A stretch of 7,391 nt of DNA from Bacteroidota bacterium (GCA_013203545.1 JABMQA010001078.1:1-7391); one strand, 5' to 3'; positions 1-6,909 are shown, counted from the first letter of the stretch. Notes: generated by a model not told the origin, from the sequence alone. Program-made: numbers and translations.

Positions 1-1260
1 GCTCAGCGCAATGTCGTCTTCAAGGTTTTTAATTTTGGAAATGCGAACACCGGCCGCTGGAACAATTTCATACAGGGTAACCGTAGGCCCTATCGTTGCC
101 TTGATCTTGTCGATATCAATGTTGTAATTGCTCAGGGTTTTAACGATCCGGTTTTTGTTGTTTTCCAATTCTTCCTGCTTAACATTGATTTTTTCATCAC
201 CGTAATCGTTCAGTAAATTTAGTGTTGGAAACTGAAATGTTGGAAGGTCCATCCTCGGATCATAATTGGTATCAAGGCCTTGCCGATCGATGGATTTTAC
301 GGGCTTTTCATGGATTTCCGTGTTTCTCCGATCGGGTTCCTCATCAGTTTTCTGAATGTCAGCATTTTCGATGGTAAAATCAATATTTTTATCCAGCTTA
401 TCATAATCGCTACCATTTAATTCTGTTGTCCCCGTATCTTCAAAGTCCTTAACCAAAGGAATGTTTTTACCATAGTTAGATTGAGTTTCATAGGTTTTTG
501 GATCGTCAAATTCAATGTTGTTGTCACGGTTGGTATCAAAGTTTTCTTTGGGTTCTTTTTGCGCCGGTTTGCCCTTTTTTGTGCCGGTTTTTTGTGATAT
601 AAAAGTCAGGGGTGGTAATTTAAAGTTGAATATTCTAAAAAACCCGATAATTATCAAAAAACTGACCAGAATGAAAAGTAATATCAATAAGGTACCTGGT
701 GCGCCAATGGTGGATATCATCCAGCTGTTCGCAACATAACCGAACCATCCGTGTAAGATGCCATTCATTTTATTGGGCAGGAAGTAGGCAATAGCGGTGG
801 AAAACCAAACAAGTCCCAACAGCGACACCTTAAATGTCCTCCAGACCGGAACCCTGGATAGGGGCCAGACAAGGCGAATGCCGGCCATAAAAAAGAAAAT
901 AACAAAAAAGTAGGAGGCAACTCCAAATCCCTGCCTCATGAATACATTGGAAAGTGCCGCACCCAGTTTACCCATCATGTTTTCCACAGGGAGTTCATCA
1001 CTTTTCAAAATTTCGATAAAACTTTTGTTAAAAAGGGTATCATCCCCTTTCCAGGTTGAGAGGTAGGAGGTGAATGAAAGTGCGAAGATAAAACTAACCA
1101 GGATCAGAAAGAGGCCAAGAATCTGCTGAAACTGCCTGTTTTGCAAAAAGGAAAATGTACCTGCAAGAGGATTACGAAACCTCTTTCTGGTTTTTTCTTT
1201 TCCGCTTGAAAGCTGATTTGCCTTTTCTTCTTTTCTTTTTTTGTTTGTTTTCGATGGCAT
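1..1260 (-). CDS. ftsK: DNA translocase FtsK, N-terminal part (cut by window edge)
   Basis: FtsK is a septum-anchored, hexameric ATP-driven DNA pump that clears and sorts the chromosome terminus during division. Reading the minus strand from an ATG at 1258-1260 gives 420 uninterrupted residues up to the window edge. The first ~45 residues are rich in Lys and Arg. Four hydrophobic segments follow (about 46-66, 113-132, 144-160 and 184-208), matching the four-helix FtsK membrane domain. A polar, Asp/Asn/Glu/Lys-rich linker runs from about 215 to 335. The start of the motor (alpha) domain is clear near the edge: EELENNKNRIVKTL, then IKATIGPTVTLYEIVP, then GVRISKIKNLEDDIALS, all typical of FtsK/SpoIIIE. 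The Walker ATPase and the DNA-reading gamma domain lie outside the window. It sits after a terminator and has its own promoter-like element, so it is probably a separate transcription unit. No Shine-Dalgarno sequence is visible. The family call is very secure. Confidence 0.96.
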   Translation of the reverse strand, partial: MPSKTNKKRKEEKANQLSSGKEKTRKRFRNPLAGTFSFLQNRQFQQILGLFLILVSFIFALSFTSYLSTWKGDDTLFNKSFIEILKSDELPVENMMGKLGAALSNVFMRQGFGVASYFFVIFFFMAGIRLVWPLSRVPVWRTFKVSLLGLVWFSTAIAYFLPNKMNGILHGWFGYVANSWMISTIGAPGTLLILLFILVSFLIIIGFFRIFNFKLPPLTFISQKTGTKKGKPAQKEPKENFDTNRDNNIEFDDPKTYETQSNYGKNIPLVKDFEDTGTTELNGSDYDKLDKNIDFTIENADIQKTDEEPDRRNTEIHEKPVKSIDRQGLDTNYDPRMDLPTFQFPTLNLLNDYGDEKINVKQEELENNKNRIVKTLSNYNIDIDKIKATIGPTVTLYEIVPAAGVRISKIKNLEDDIALS

Positions 1261-1283
1261 TGTTATGGTTACTGATTTATATG

Positions 1284-1291
1284 CAAAGGTA
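1284..1291 (-). promoter_or_regulatory. Bacteroidota-type -7 promoter element for ftsK
   Basis: The minus strand reads TACCTTTG, an exact match to the Bacteroidota -7 consensus TAnnTTTG. Its last base is 24 bases upstream of the ftsK ATG, predicting a leader of roughly 15-20 bases. A TTTG lies upstream (its G at 1306), but with a 14-base spacer, shorter than the usual ~19-20, so the -33 element is weak or absent. Its position, just after a terminator and just before ftsK, supports the call. Confidence 0.55.
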
Positions 1292-1306
1292 ACATTTACA
1301 CGAAAC

Positions 1307-1343
1307 AAAAAATCCTCCCTCACGAAAATGAAAGAGGATTTTT
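1307..1343 (-). terminator. Intrinsic terminator after the DUF4412-like gene
   Basis: An inverted repeat pairs AAAAATCCTC (1308-1317) with GAGGATTTTT (1334-1343) around a 16-base loop. On the minus strand the second arm runs into a T-run, giving GAGGATTTTTT followed by TTTG context. It starts about 20 bases after the stop codon at 1362 and ends the lepB-side transcription unit before ftsK. The A-run/T-run symmetry means it could also stop plus-strand transcripts. The stem has only four G-C pairs, so strength is uncertain. Confidence 0.7.
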
Positions 1344-1361
1344 ACTGCGCTTTGCGCCACA

Positions 1362-2048
1362 CTATTTTGAAAACATATTTATGAGTTGTTCCCTGGTTGT
1401 TAACTCATAGTCATCCGGTATAATAAATTCCTTCTTGTTGATCTTGCCCTTATCAACCTCAATGGCAGTAAATTTCATCATATTGCCGTTTCCCTGATCA
1501 AGTTCGTATTCCATGAGCATGCCTTTAACATCCCTGAAGATGGGATTGCTAAAATTCACATCAGGATTCACATTCAGTTCCTCGGTAAACCAGGCAATGC
1601 TTTCAGTTGTTTTTGATGAAGTTTCTTCTGTCATTAAAATCTTGATTTTTTTACAAACGTACCCAGCTATTTCCCTGGTTTCATCCAAATATTCCAATTG
1701 TACCTCAGGGTAACGTTTATACTCCTCCTGGATCTCCTCCCATTCACTTGTAATGGCCATATTTGTTCCCATGATCGACATCAGGGCTGTTTTTGATTTA
1801 TTTTCCAAATCCAGGATAATACTCTGGGTCCCCATTTCTGTAAAAAGATCAGTTTTAATTTTCCCCTCGCCGATATACATTTTCATGATTGTTGGCAACA
1901 TCCCCTTAAGGTTCTCATCCATTTTCTGGTCGCTATAGCCAATTTTATAGGTAATAGTGCCCGTGAAGGCTTTCCCTTTACCTGCAAATAGCTGAAGTCC
2001 TGAAAACAACAGGATAACTGAAATCAGCAGTGTTATTTTTTTTGTCAT
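1362..2048 (-). CDS. Exported DUF4412-like protein of unknown function
   Basis: This 228-residue protein starts with a clear signal peptide: Lys3-Lys4, a hydrophobic core at about 5-20, and a likely cleavage after FAG or FA near residues 21-23, placing it in the periplasm or at the outer membrane. There is no lipobox cysteine. The mature part has alternating beta-type stretches (FTGTITYKI at 28-36, IILDLENKSKTALM at 77-90, CKKIKILM at 132-139, AWFTEELNVNPDV at 152-164) and ends with an EFIIPDDYEL motif at 207-216. This layout resembles Bacteroidota DUF4412 proteins and the related GLPGLI family, thought to share a LolA-like fold. The DUF4412 assignment is from memory of the motif pattern; the biochemical role is unknown. 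It begins 17 bases after lepB with no promoter match in the gap, so it is probably co-transcribed with lepB and ends at the terminator at 1307-1343. Confidence 0.75.
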   Translation of the reverse strand: MTKKITLLISVILLFSGLQLFAGKGKAFTGTITYKIGYSDQKMDENLKGMLPTIMKMYIGEGKIKTDLFTEMGTQSIILDLENKSKTALMSIMGTNMAITSEWEEIQEEYKRYPEVQLEYLDETREIAGYVCKKIKILMTEETSSKTTESIAWFTEELNVNPDVNFSNPIFRDVKGMLMEYELDQGNGNMMKFTAIEVDKGKINKKEFIIPDDYELTTREQLINMFSK

Positions 2049-2065
2049 TTAATTATTGTTTTTGT

Positions 2066-3622
2066 TTATTTAACCAGCCTCAGGCATTTACCCCACCGGA
2101 TTTTACCATCAAAGAGGCCCTTGTTTTTATCCATCGACAACCATACAAAAACTGCTTTTCCCACCACATGGTCATAGGGCACAAAACCCCAGAACCTGCT
2201 ATCTGCCGAATTATCGCGGTTATCGCCCATCATCCAGTAGTAACCCTGTTTAAAGGTGTATGAATGTGCCTCTTCACCATTGATAAATATTTTCCCATCC
2301 CGCTCTTCTAACTTATTATTCTCATATACGCCTATGACTTTCCTGTACAGTGCAATGTTTTCATCGCTCAAATCTACTGTCATTCCTTTGCTGGGAATGA
2401 CCAATGGGCCGAAGTTGTCTTCATTCCATTTGAAATGTTGCGGGTCGTGTGGGAAAATAGGCGGATAGGCATCGCCCCTGGGCCTGATTTCCAGTTCAAC
2501 ATCCTTAATACGTGGATTTTTCCTCAGTTTCTCAACCTTCTCACCCGTTAGCGGAAGGAGAAACTTGGTGGATGCAATCGCCCTTCCTTCACTTATGTCG
2601 AGTTCGTCGAGTAATTTTTGTAGCTCAAATTGATTTAAATTCCTGCCCTGGGTTGTAACCTCATAATTGAATTGCATGTTGGGCGGATTAAAGGCCTCTT
2701 CATCGTTGATGAAAACCTGTTTGTCGACAATATGAATTTTGTCGCCAGGAAGTGCCATGCATCTTTTGATGTAATTTTCGCGCTTATCAACCGGGCGTGC
2801 AGTTACCTGGTATTTATTCCAGACCCAATCACGGCCCATGCCCGGTTTATACTTTTGTCCGTTTTGTTTTTCAAATTGCTTTTCAGTATCCCTGACGATC
2901 TGGTAGTAATCTTCATTTTGTCTTTCGAGTACAACCGTATCGCCACTTGGATAGTTAAAGACCACTGCGTCATATCTCTTAACCGGTCCAATGCCGGGGA
3001 ACCTGTAAAATGGTAGTTTGATCCATTCCAGGTATGATTTGGTAAATTCAGTTAATGGCAGGGTATGATGTACAAAAGGAAACGCAATAGGTGTATTTGG
3101 GATTTTTGGGCCATAGGCCACTTTACTAACAAACAGAAAGTCACCAACCAGGAGCGATTTCTCCATAGATGACGTGGGTATTGTGTAGGCTTCGAGGATA
3201 AATGTCCGGATGATGGTTGCTGCCACAACAGCAAAAATGATGGCATCCGTCCATTCGCGCACGGCCGATTTTTTTACTTTCACCCGTTTGTCAACCTCAA
3301 CATATTTTTCGTGTGCACTTATGCCCAGGTAAGGAAGGTAAACATATGGAAACAGCACGGCAATTGCTTGTTCATATAACAGATGTTTCCTGAATGCTTT
3401 GGCTGTTTCAACAATCATCAGGAATACCATAAATATGTTGATAAAGGGTATAAAAAGTATCAGGAACCACCAGACCGGTTTTCCGTTTATCCTGTTCCAC
3501 TCCCAATAATTGAGCATGGGAATAAAGGCTGTCCATTGATGAACTCCGGCTTTTTCGAAGATTTTGAACATGAATACCGGAAAGAACAGGAAGATGATGA
3601 TTAAAATTGCAAGTACACTCAT
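2066..3622 (-). CDS. lepB: Signal peptidase I, long Bacteroidota form with DUF5684-like N-terminus
   Basis: This inner-membrane serine protease cleaves signal peptides from exported proteins. It has 518 residues, against ~324 in E. coli. Residues 1-100 form a hydrophobic DUF5684-like region (membrane segments near 3-18, 50-70 and 85-100, with an AGVHQWTAFIPMLNYW motif). A further membrane anchor at about 125-145 leads into the catalytic domain. The S26-family boxes are all present: IPTSSMEKSLLVGD (nucleophile Ser152), RYDAVVFNYP (216-225), NYIKRCMALPGDK (general-base Lys286) and GDNRDNSADSR (466-476). Extra sequence lies between the FNYP box and the Lys box (about 226-282) and between the Lys box and GDNRDN (about 300-460). 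With all catalytic boxes intact it should be active. It lies 88 bases after dapB, with a promoter-like element in the gap, and 17 bases before the DUF4412-like gene. Confidence 0.96.
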   Translation of the reverse strand: MSVLAILIIIFLFFPVFMFKIFEKAGVHQWTAFIPMLNYWEWNRINGKPVWWFLILFIPFINIFMVFLMIVETAKAFRKHLLYEQAIAVLFPYVYLPYLGISAHEKYVEVDKRVKVKKSAVREWTDAIIFAVVAATIIRTFILEAYTIPTSSMEKSLLVGDFLFVSKVAYGPKIPNTPIAFPFVHHTLPLTEFTKSYLEWIKLPFYRFPGIGPVKRYDAVVFNYPSGDTVVLERQNEDYYQIVRDTEKQFEKQNGQKYKPGMGRDWVWNKYQVTARPVDKRENYIKRCMALPGDKIHIVDKQVFINDEEAFNPPNMQFNYEVTTQGRNLNQFELQKLLDELDISEGRAIASTKFLLPLTGEKVEKLRKNPRIKDVELEIRPRGDAYPPIFPHDPQHFKWNEDNFGPLVIPSKGMTVDLSDENIALYRKVIGVYENNKLEERDGKIFINGEEAHSYTFKQGYYWMMGDNRDNSADSRFWGFVPYDHVVGKAVFVWLSMDKNKGLFDGKIRWGKCLRLVK

Positions 3623-3649
3623 TCGATTAATATTTGTTCAGTTTAACGG

Positions 3650-3657
3650 CAAAAATA
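3650..3657 (-). promoter_or_regulatory. Bacteroidota-type -7 promoter element for lepB
   Basis: The minus strand reads TATTTTTG, matching TAnnTTTG, with its last base 28 bases upstream of the lepB ATG. It lies in the only gap of any size (88 bases) between dapB and lepB, so it could give lepB and the gene after it an independent promoter as well as read-through from parAB. No convincing TTTG -33 element is seen at the normal spacing, and the gap is AT-rich, so this is tentative. Confidence 0.45.
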
Positions 3658-3710
3658 ATAAACACTTGCCAGAAGGCTGTTAATTATTGTTAAGATATAA
3701 TTTGTTTTTA

Positions 3711-4445
3711 CTACGATTTTTCTTGAAACAACATGTCGTCTATTGTAAACCATCCTTTCCTGTCGATAATCCATTCTGCAGCTTTAACAGCACCTGTGGC
3801 AAACCCTTCCCTTCCCTTTGCAGTATGTCTGATTTCAATCTCATCGATATCAGAGTGATAGGTTACGGCATGGGTACCCGGAACTTCGTCTAATCTTTTT
3901 GATAGAATCTGGAGATCATCAGGATTAGAAGATGACTGGTTAACCCACCGTTTTTTTCTGTCAAGACCCTTGATGATCTGCCCGGCAAGGGTTTTGGCCG
4001 TTCCACTGGGTGAATCCAATTTCTGCCTATGATGGGTTTCGTCTATCCTGCAATTGTACTGTGTCATATTATTCATCAACGATGCCAGTAGTGTATTGAT
4101 CCGGTAAAAAATATTTACACCCATACTGAAATTTGAGGCGGTTATAATGGATTGGTTTTCCTTTTGACACCTTTGTTTAAGGTATTCAACATGCGTTTCC
4201 CATCCGGTGGTACCACACGCAACGGGTAGATTTACATCAAAGCACCTCGCGATATTTTGTGGGGCCGCGTCAGGTAAGCTGAATTCTATGGCAACATCAG
4301 CCTGACACAATTCATCTGTTTTCTCCAGCCAATCGTTTTCGTTGTCGATGATTGCTACCACTTCGTGTCCCTTGTCACCGGCCACTTTATGGATTGTTCT
4401 GCCCATTTTACCGTAACCCAACAGTGCTATTTTCATTTTTTTCAT
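3711..4445 (-). CDS. dapB: 4-hydroxy-tetrahydrodipicolinate reductase DapB
   Basis: DapB reduces the dihydrodipicolinate-pathway intermediate with NAD(P)H in the cytoplasm, on the route to diaminopimelate (for peptidoglycan) and lysine. The 244-residue protein has an N-terminal Rossmann nucleotide-binding motif (LLGYGKMG, 8-15), the conserved CGTTGW (77-82), an ASNFSMGVN stretch (103-111), and the active-site motif ETHHRQKLDSPSGTA (136-150), in which His138 and Lys142 align with E. coli catalytic His159 and Lys163. The C-terminal end (EIRHTAKGREGFATGAVKAA) is also typical. It is shorter than E. coli DapB (273 residues), as is usual for Bacteroidota forms. The start could be Met1 (4445) or Met4 (4436); no Shine-Dalgarno sequence separates them. 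It begins 2 bases after the DUF5683 stop, implying translational coupling and one transcript with parAB. Confidence 0.97.
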   Translation of the reverse strand: MKKMKIALLGYGKMGRTIHKVAGDKGHEVVAIIDNENDWLEKTDELCQADVAIEFSLPDAAPQNIARCFDVNLPVACGTTGWETHVEYLKQRCQKENQSIITASNFSMGVNIFYRINTLLASLMNNMTQYNCRIDETHHRQKLDSPSGTAKTLAGQIIKGLDRKKRWVNQSSSNPDDLQILSKRLDEVPGTHAVTYHSDIDEIEIRHTAKGREGFATGAVKAAEWIIDRKGWFTIDDMLFQEKS

Positions 4446-4447
4446 TT

Positions 4448-5089
4448 TTAAAATCGATAACTAAGTGATATTGCAGGAACCGGTTTTCGTGCGAATAGCA
4501 GCTGGTTTGATATGGGTGAAAAATTTATACTCAAATCATCGCTGACATCAAAATTATAGAGGTTGGCATCCACACTGGCATCCACGATCTGCAAAATATA
4601 AAGCAATCCACTCAGGATGTATGTAAGTTCAAGATTTCTCCTGTAATAATTTCTTCCCTCCTGAAGCTGGTCCAGATTCCCCTCATATCGGAGGACTAAT
4701 TCATTATTGAAATTGGCTGAATCGCCTGTTGCAACAATAATGTAGGCATCCCGGAAATTGCGGTACTCCTTTCCGTTGGTACTCATAAAATAGATGAGTG
4801 TGCCAAAACCGGCGTATATGATGGGTATCTTCCAGTATTTTTTGTTGTAGCCCTGACCGAGGCCGGGAAGTGCCATCGACATGAGGGTGGCCTTTTTTGC
4901 CGAGTGAACTTTTACCGAATCGGGGGTAATGGTATTTGCGTTTCCCTGTGAAATAACAGGTTTTGTTTGGGCGAGTAAACCAATGAGCAATAAAAGGCAC
5001 ATCATCGATTTGGGAACCAATGAAAGAAAATTCAGTTTCGAATTAAAACGCTTTCTGTAACCTTTTTTTGGATAGAATTCAGCCGGCAT
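4448..5089 (-). CDS. DUF5683 membrane/envelope protein, function unknown
   Basis: This 213-residue protein belongs to the Bacteroidota DUF5683 family, recognised by SAKKATLMSMALPGLGQGYN (63-82, the PGLGQ core), KKYWKIPIIYAGFGTLIYF (83-101), an AY motif after an RNFRDAY stretch (110-116), the YYRRNLELTYILSGLLYIL helix (148-166) and the VDASVDANLYNFDVSDDLS block (169-187). A hydrophobic segment at 30-40 followed by a polar stretch looks like a signal peptide (MMCLLLLIGLL...ISQ); the 28-residue basic N-extension before it is unusually long, so Met29 (codon at 5003-5005) is a plausible alternative start. Two more hydrophobic segments lie near 88-102 and 155-168. It starts 12 bases after parB and ends 2 bases before dapB, so it is almost certainly co-transcribed with both. 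No biochemical role is established; envelope localisation is inferred. Confidence 0.88.
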   Translation of the reverse strand: MPAEFYPKKGYRKRFNSKLNFLSLVPKSMMCLLLLIGLLAQTKPVISQGNANTITPDSVKVHSAKKATLMSMALPGLGQGYNKKYWKIPIIYAGFGTLIYFMSTNGKEYRNFRDAYIIVATGDSANFNNELVLRYEGNLDQLQEGRNYYRRNLELTYILSGLLYILQIVDASVDANLYNFDVSDDLSINFSPISNQLLFARKPVPAISLSYRF

Positions 5090-5101
5090 GCAAATTTAAA
5101 G

Positions 5102-6013
5102 TCAGGTATTATGGTCGTTATTTTTATTGAGGAGCGTTGCAATCCGTTCCATGTCTTCATCATTTGTGAAGGAGATAACGATACTTCCCCTGCCTTTGGT
5201 ATTTCTTTTCAATTCAACCCTGGTTTTTAACGTGTCGCTGAGGTTAACCTGAAAATTCTGATATTTCTCAGGTAGGGGCCGCGGTATTTTATTCCTGGAT
5301 TTCGCCTTACTTTTATTTATTTTTCTAACCTTTCCTTCAACTTCCCTTACCGAAAGGCTCGTTTCGAGTATTTCATGCAACAGGGCCAGTTGATCTTCCC
5401 GGTTTTCAATATTGATAAAGGTTCTGGCATGTCCCATGGTTATTGAGCCATCGCGGATAGCTATTTGAACTTCAGCAGGAAGCTTCAACAACCTGATATA
5501 ATTTGAGATTGTGGATCTTTGTTTGCCAATGCGTTTACTGAGTTCCTCCTGCGTAACTTCACATTCTTCCATTAAGCGTTGATAGCTAATGCCAATCTCG
5601 ATGGCATTTAAATCTTGCCGGTGAATGTTTTCGATCAGCGCCAACTCAAGCATTTGCTCATCGTTAGCAACCCTGATATAAGTTGGGATTTCAGTGAGCC
5701 CGGCGATTTTTGCTGCCCTGAGCCTTCTTTCACCAGAAATGATCTGGTATTTATCATATCCAAGCTTTCTTACAGTGATGGGCTGGATAATCCCCTGCTC
5801 TTTTATGGATTCGGATAATTCGAGCAAGGCCTCTTCTTCAAATTTATTTCTTGGCTGAAACGGATTTGCCTCAATTTTACTGATATCCATATTGGCTATG
5901 GCGCCAACCACATAATTTCCCGAAATATCCCTGGAGGTAATATCGGTGTCGGGGCTTTGCAGAATTGCTTCAAGGCCTCTTCCCAGTGAACTTTTTTTTC
6001 CTCTACTTTTCAT
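5102..6013 (-). CDS. parB: Chromosome-partitioning protein ParB (CTPase/DNA clamp)
   Basis: ParB binds parS near the origin, closes into a CTP-dependent sliding clamp, and stimulates ParA to segregate sister origins. The 303-residue protein starts with a basic tail containing the conserved LGRGLEAIL (10-18), which in relatives contacts and activates ParA. The CTP-binding N-domain carries NPFQPR (50-55), SIKEQGIIQPI (69-79), GERRLRAAK (94-102) and ENIHRQDLNAIE (128-139, the ENxxR phosphate-binding motif). A helix-turn-helix for parS recognition covers about 152-176 (TQEELSKRIGKQRSTISNYI), followed by GHARTF (194-199). A basic linker (about 228-245) joins a C-terminal dimerisation domain (about 250-297). 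The ATG at 6011-6013 overlaps the end of parA by 11 bases, implying coupled translation. No parS site is visible in the window. Confidence 0.97.
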   Translation of the reverse strand: MKSRGKKSSLGRGLEAILQSPDTDITSRDISGNYVVGAIANMDISKIEANPFQPRNKFEEEALLELSESIKEQGIIQPITVRKLGYDKYQIISGERRLRAAKIAGLTEIPTYIRVANDEQMLELALIENIHRQDLNAIEIGISYQRLMEECEVTQEELSKRIGKQRSTISNYIRLLKLPAEVQIAIRDGSITMGHARTFINIENREDQLALLHEILETSLSVREVEGKVRKINKSKAKSRNKIPRPLPEKYQNFQVNLSDTLKTRVELKRNTKGRGSIVISFTNDEDMERIATLLNKNNDHNT

Positions 6014-6818
6014 TTAATAAATCAATTTCAATATCAGCCTGATCCATCCTGGTCATATTATTTTTTTGAAGGATTTCCCTGGCAAGGTTCAGGTAATTTA
6101 TCGCACCGGTTGAATCGGCATCGTGAATAATGATTGTTTCGCCAAAACTAGGTGCTTCACTCAGTTTGGTATTTCTGTTGATAATGGTGTCGAATACCAT
6201 TTGCTGAAAATGTGTTCTAACCTCTTCAACAACCTGTTTGGCAAGTCTTAACCTGGTGTCGTACATGGTAAGCAAAATGCCTTCAATATCCAGGGATTGG
6301 TTAAGCCTCGACTGGACAATTTTTATTGTGTTCAGGAGTTTTCCCAATCCTTCCAGTGCAAAATATTCACACTGAACGGGTACGATTACCGAATCTGCTG
6401 CTGTGAGTGCGTTAACTGTTACCAATCCTAAGGAAGGTGAGCAATCGATGATAACAAAATGATAGTTGTCTTTGATTTTATCAATAACCCTTTTCATCAT
6501 TTTTTCACGATTGGGCAGGCTGATCATTTCAATTTCAGCACCTACCAGATCGATATGGGCAGGTAAAATATTAAGGTTGGGTGTTGTGGTGGGAAGAATT
6601 ATGTTCTTCGGCTCATCATCATCAATTATACACTCGTAAATACTACTCTGGACGGTCCTGGGATCATGCCCAAGGCCGGAAGTGGCATTTGCCTGTGGGT
6701 CGGCATCAATGATGAGGGTTTTGTATTCCAAAACCGCAAGGCATGCAGCCAGGTTAATAGCTGTGGTCGTTTTTCCTACACCTCCTTTTTGATTTGCAAT
6801 AGCAATTACTTTACCCAT
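6003..6818 (-). CDS. parA: Chromosome-partitioning ATPase ParA (Soj type)
   Basis: ParA is a nucleoid-bound ATPase whose ParB-stimulated gradient moves origins apart. From the ATG at 6816-6818 it has 271 residues. It shows the deviant Walker A motif KGGVGKTT (11-18, with signature Lys11 and Lys16), IDADPQANAT (37-46, Walker A'), and Walker B FVIIDCSP (121-128, Asp125). It lacks a long N-terminal DNA-binding domain, so it is the short chromosomal Soj-like type. The reading frame extends upstream to a TTG at 6851, which would add 11 residues (reading MYFCPNCKSKQ), but that extension lies over the TATTTTTG promoter element and would displace the family's typical MGKVIAIANQKGGVGKT start, so the ATG at 6818 is chosen. 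The last ~20 residues (after about 250) extend slightly beyond the core fold and overlap parB by 11 bases. Confidence 0.97.
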   Translation of the reverse strand: MGKVIAIANQKGGVGKTTTAINLAACLAVLEYKTLIIDADPQANATSGLGHDPRTVQSSIYECIIDDDEPKNIILPTTTPNLNILPAHIDLVGAEIEMISLPNREKMMKRVIDKIKDNYHFVIIDCSPSLGLVTVNALTAADSVIVPVQCEYFALEGLGKLLNTIKIVQSRLNQSLDIEGILLTMYDTRLRLAKQVVEEVRTHFQQMVFDTIINRNTKLSEAPSFGETIIIHDADSTGAINYLNLAREILQKNNMTRMDQADIEIDLLNEK

Positions 6819-6827
6819 TTGTTTTGA

Positions 6828-6844
6828 TTTGCAGTTCGGGCAAA
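6828..6844. repeat. Short inverted repeat over the parA transcription start region
   Basis: TTTGC (6828-6832) and GCAAA (6840-6844) form a perfect 5-base inverted repeat with a 7-base spacer. The right half overlaps the TATTTTTG promoter element and the left half lies just ahead of the parA ATG. It could be an operator or a weak leader hairpin, but five-base arms arise often by chance in AT-rich DNA, so this is only a candidate. Confidence 0.25.
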
Positions 6845-6848
6845 AATA
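6841..6848 (-). promoter_or_regulatory. Bacteroidota-type -7 promoter element for parAB operon
   Basis: The minus strand reads TATTTTTG, matching TAnnTTTG, with its last base 23 bases upstream of the parA ATG at 6818, predicting a leader of about 15-20 bases. It lies downstream of the terminator at 6910-6938, where a promoter for the parA-parB-DUF5683-dapB unit is needed. No clear TTTG -33 box is found at ~19-20 bases; the region there is AT-rich (ATTT). Confidence 0.55.
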
Positions 6849-6909
6849 CAATTTATAGCTTCAGATGGAAATTTTTATTTTAAAAGTAATCAACACCAAT
6901 CCGGATAGT

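Noticed and set aside
1261..1294. Overlapping GTTAC/GTAAC and TGTTA/TAACA inverted repeats in the ftsK leader
   Set aside because: Short, mutually exclusive pairings in AT-rich sequence; no support beyond chance.
1347..1357. GCGC-TTT-GCGC near the end of the DUF4412-like gene
   Set aside because: A four-base stem with a three-base loop, without a T-run; the adjacent longer repeat at 1307-1343 explains termination.
2672..3016. Plus-strand frame of 114 codons opposite lepB
   Set aside because: It lies wholly within well-supported lepB coding sequence and encodes no recognisable family; it is an antisense shadow. The same applies to the other plus-strand frames, including 515-739 opposite ftsK.
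3668..3677. GCC-AGAA-GGC mini-hairpin in the dapB-lepB gap as a terminator
   Set aside because: Only three base pairs with no following T-run on the minus strand.
6819..6851. A CPNC zinc-ribbon-like N-terminal tail on ParA
   Set aside because: It depends on a TTG start inside a promoter element; the standard family start is the ATG at 6818.
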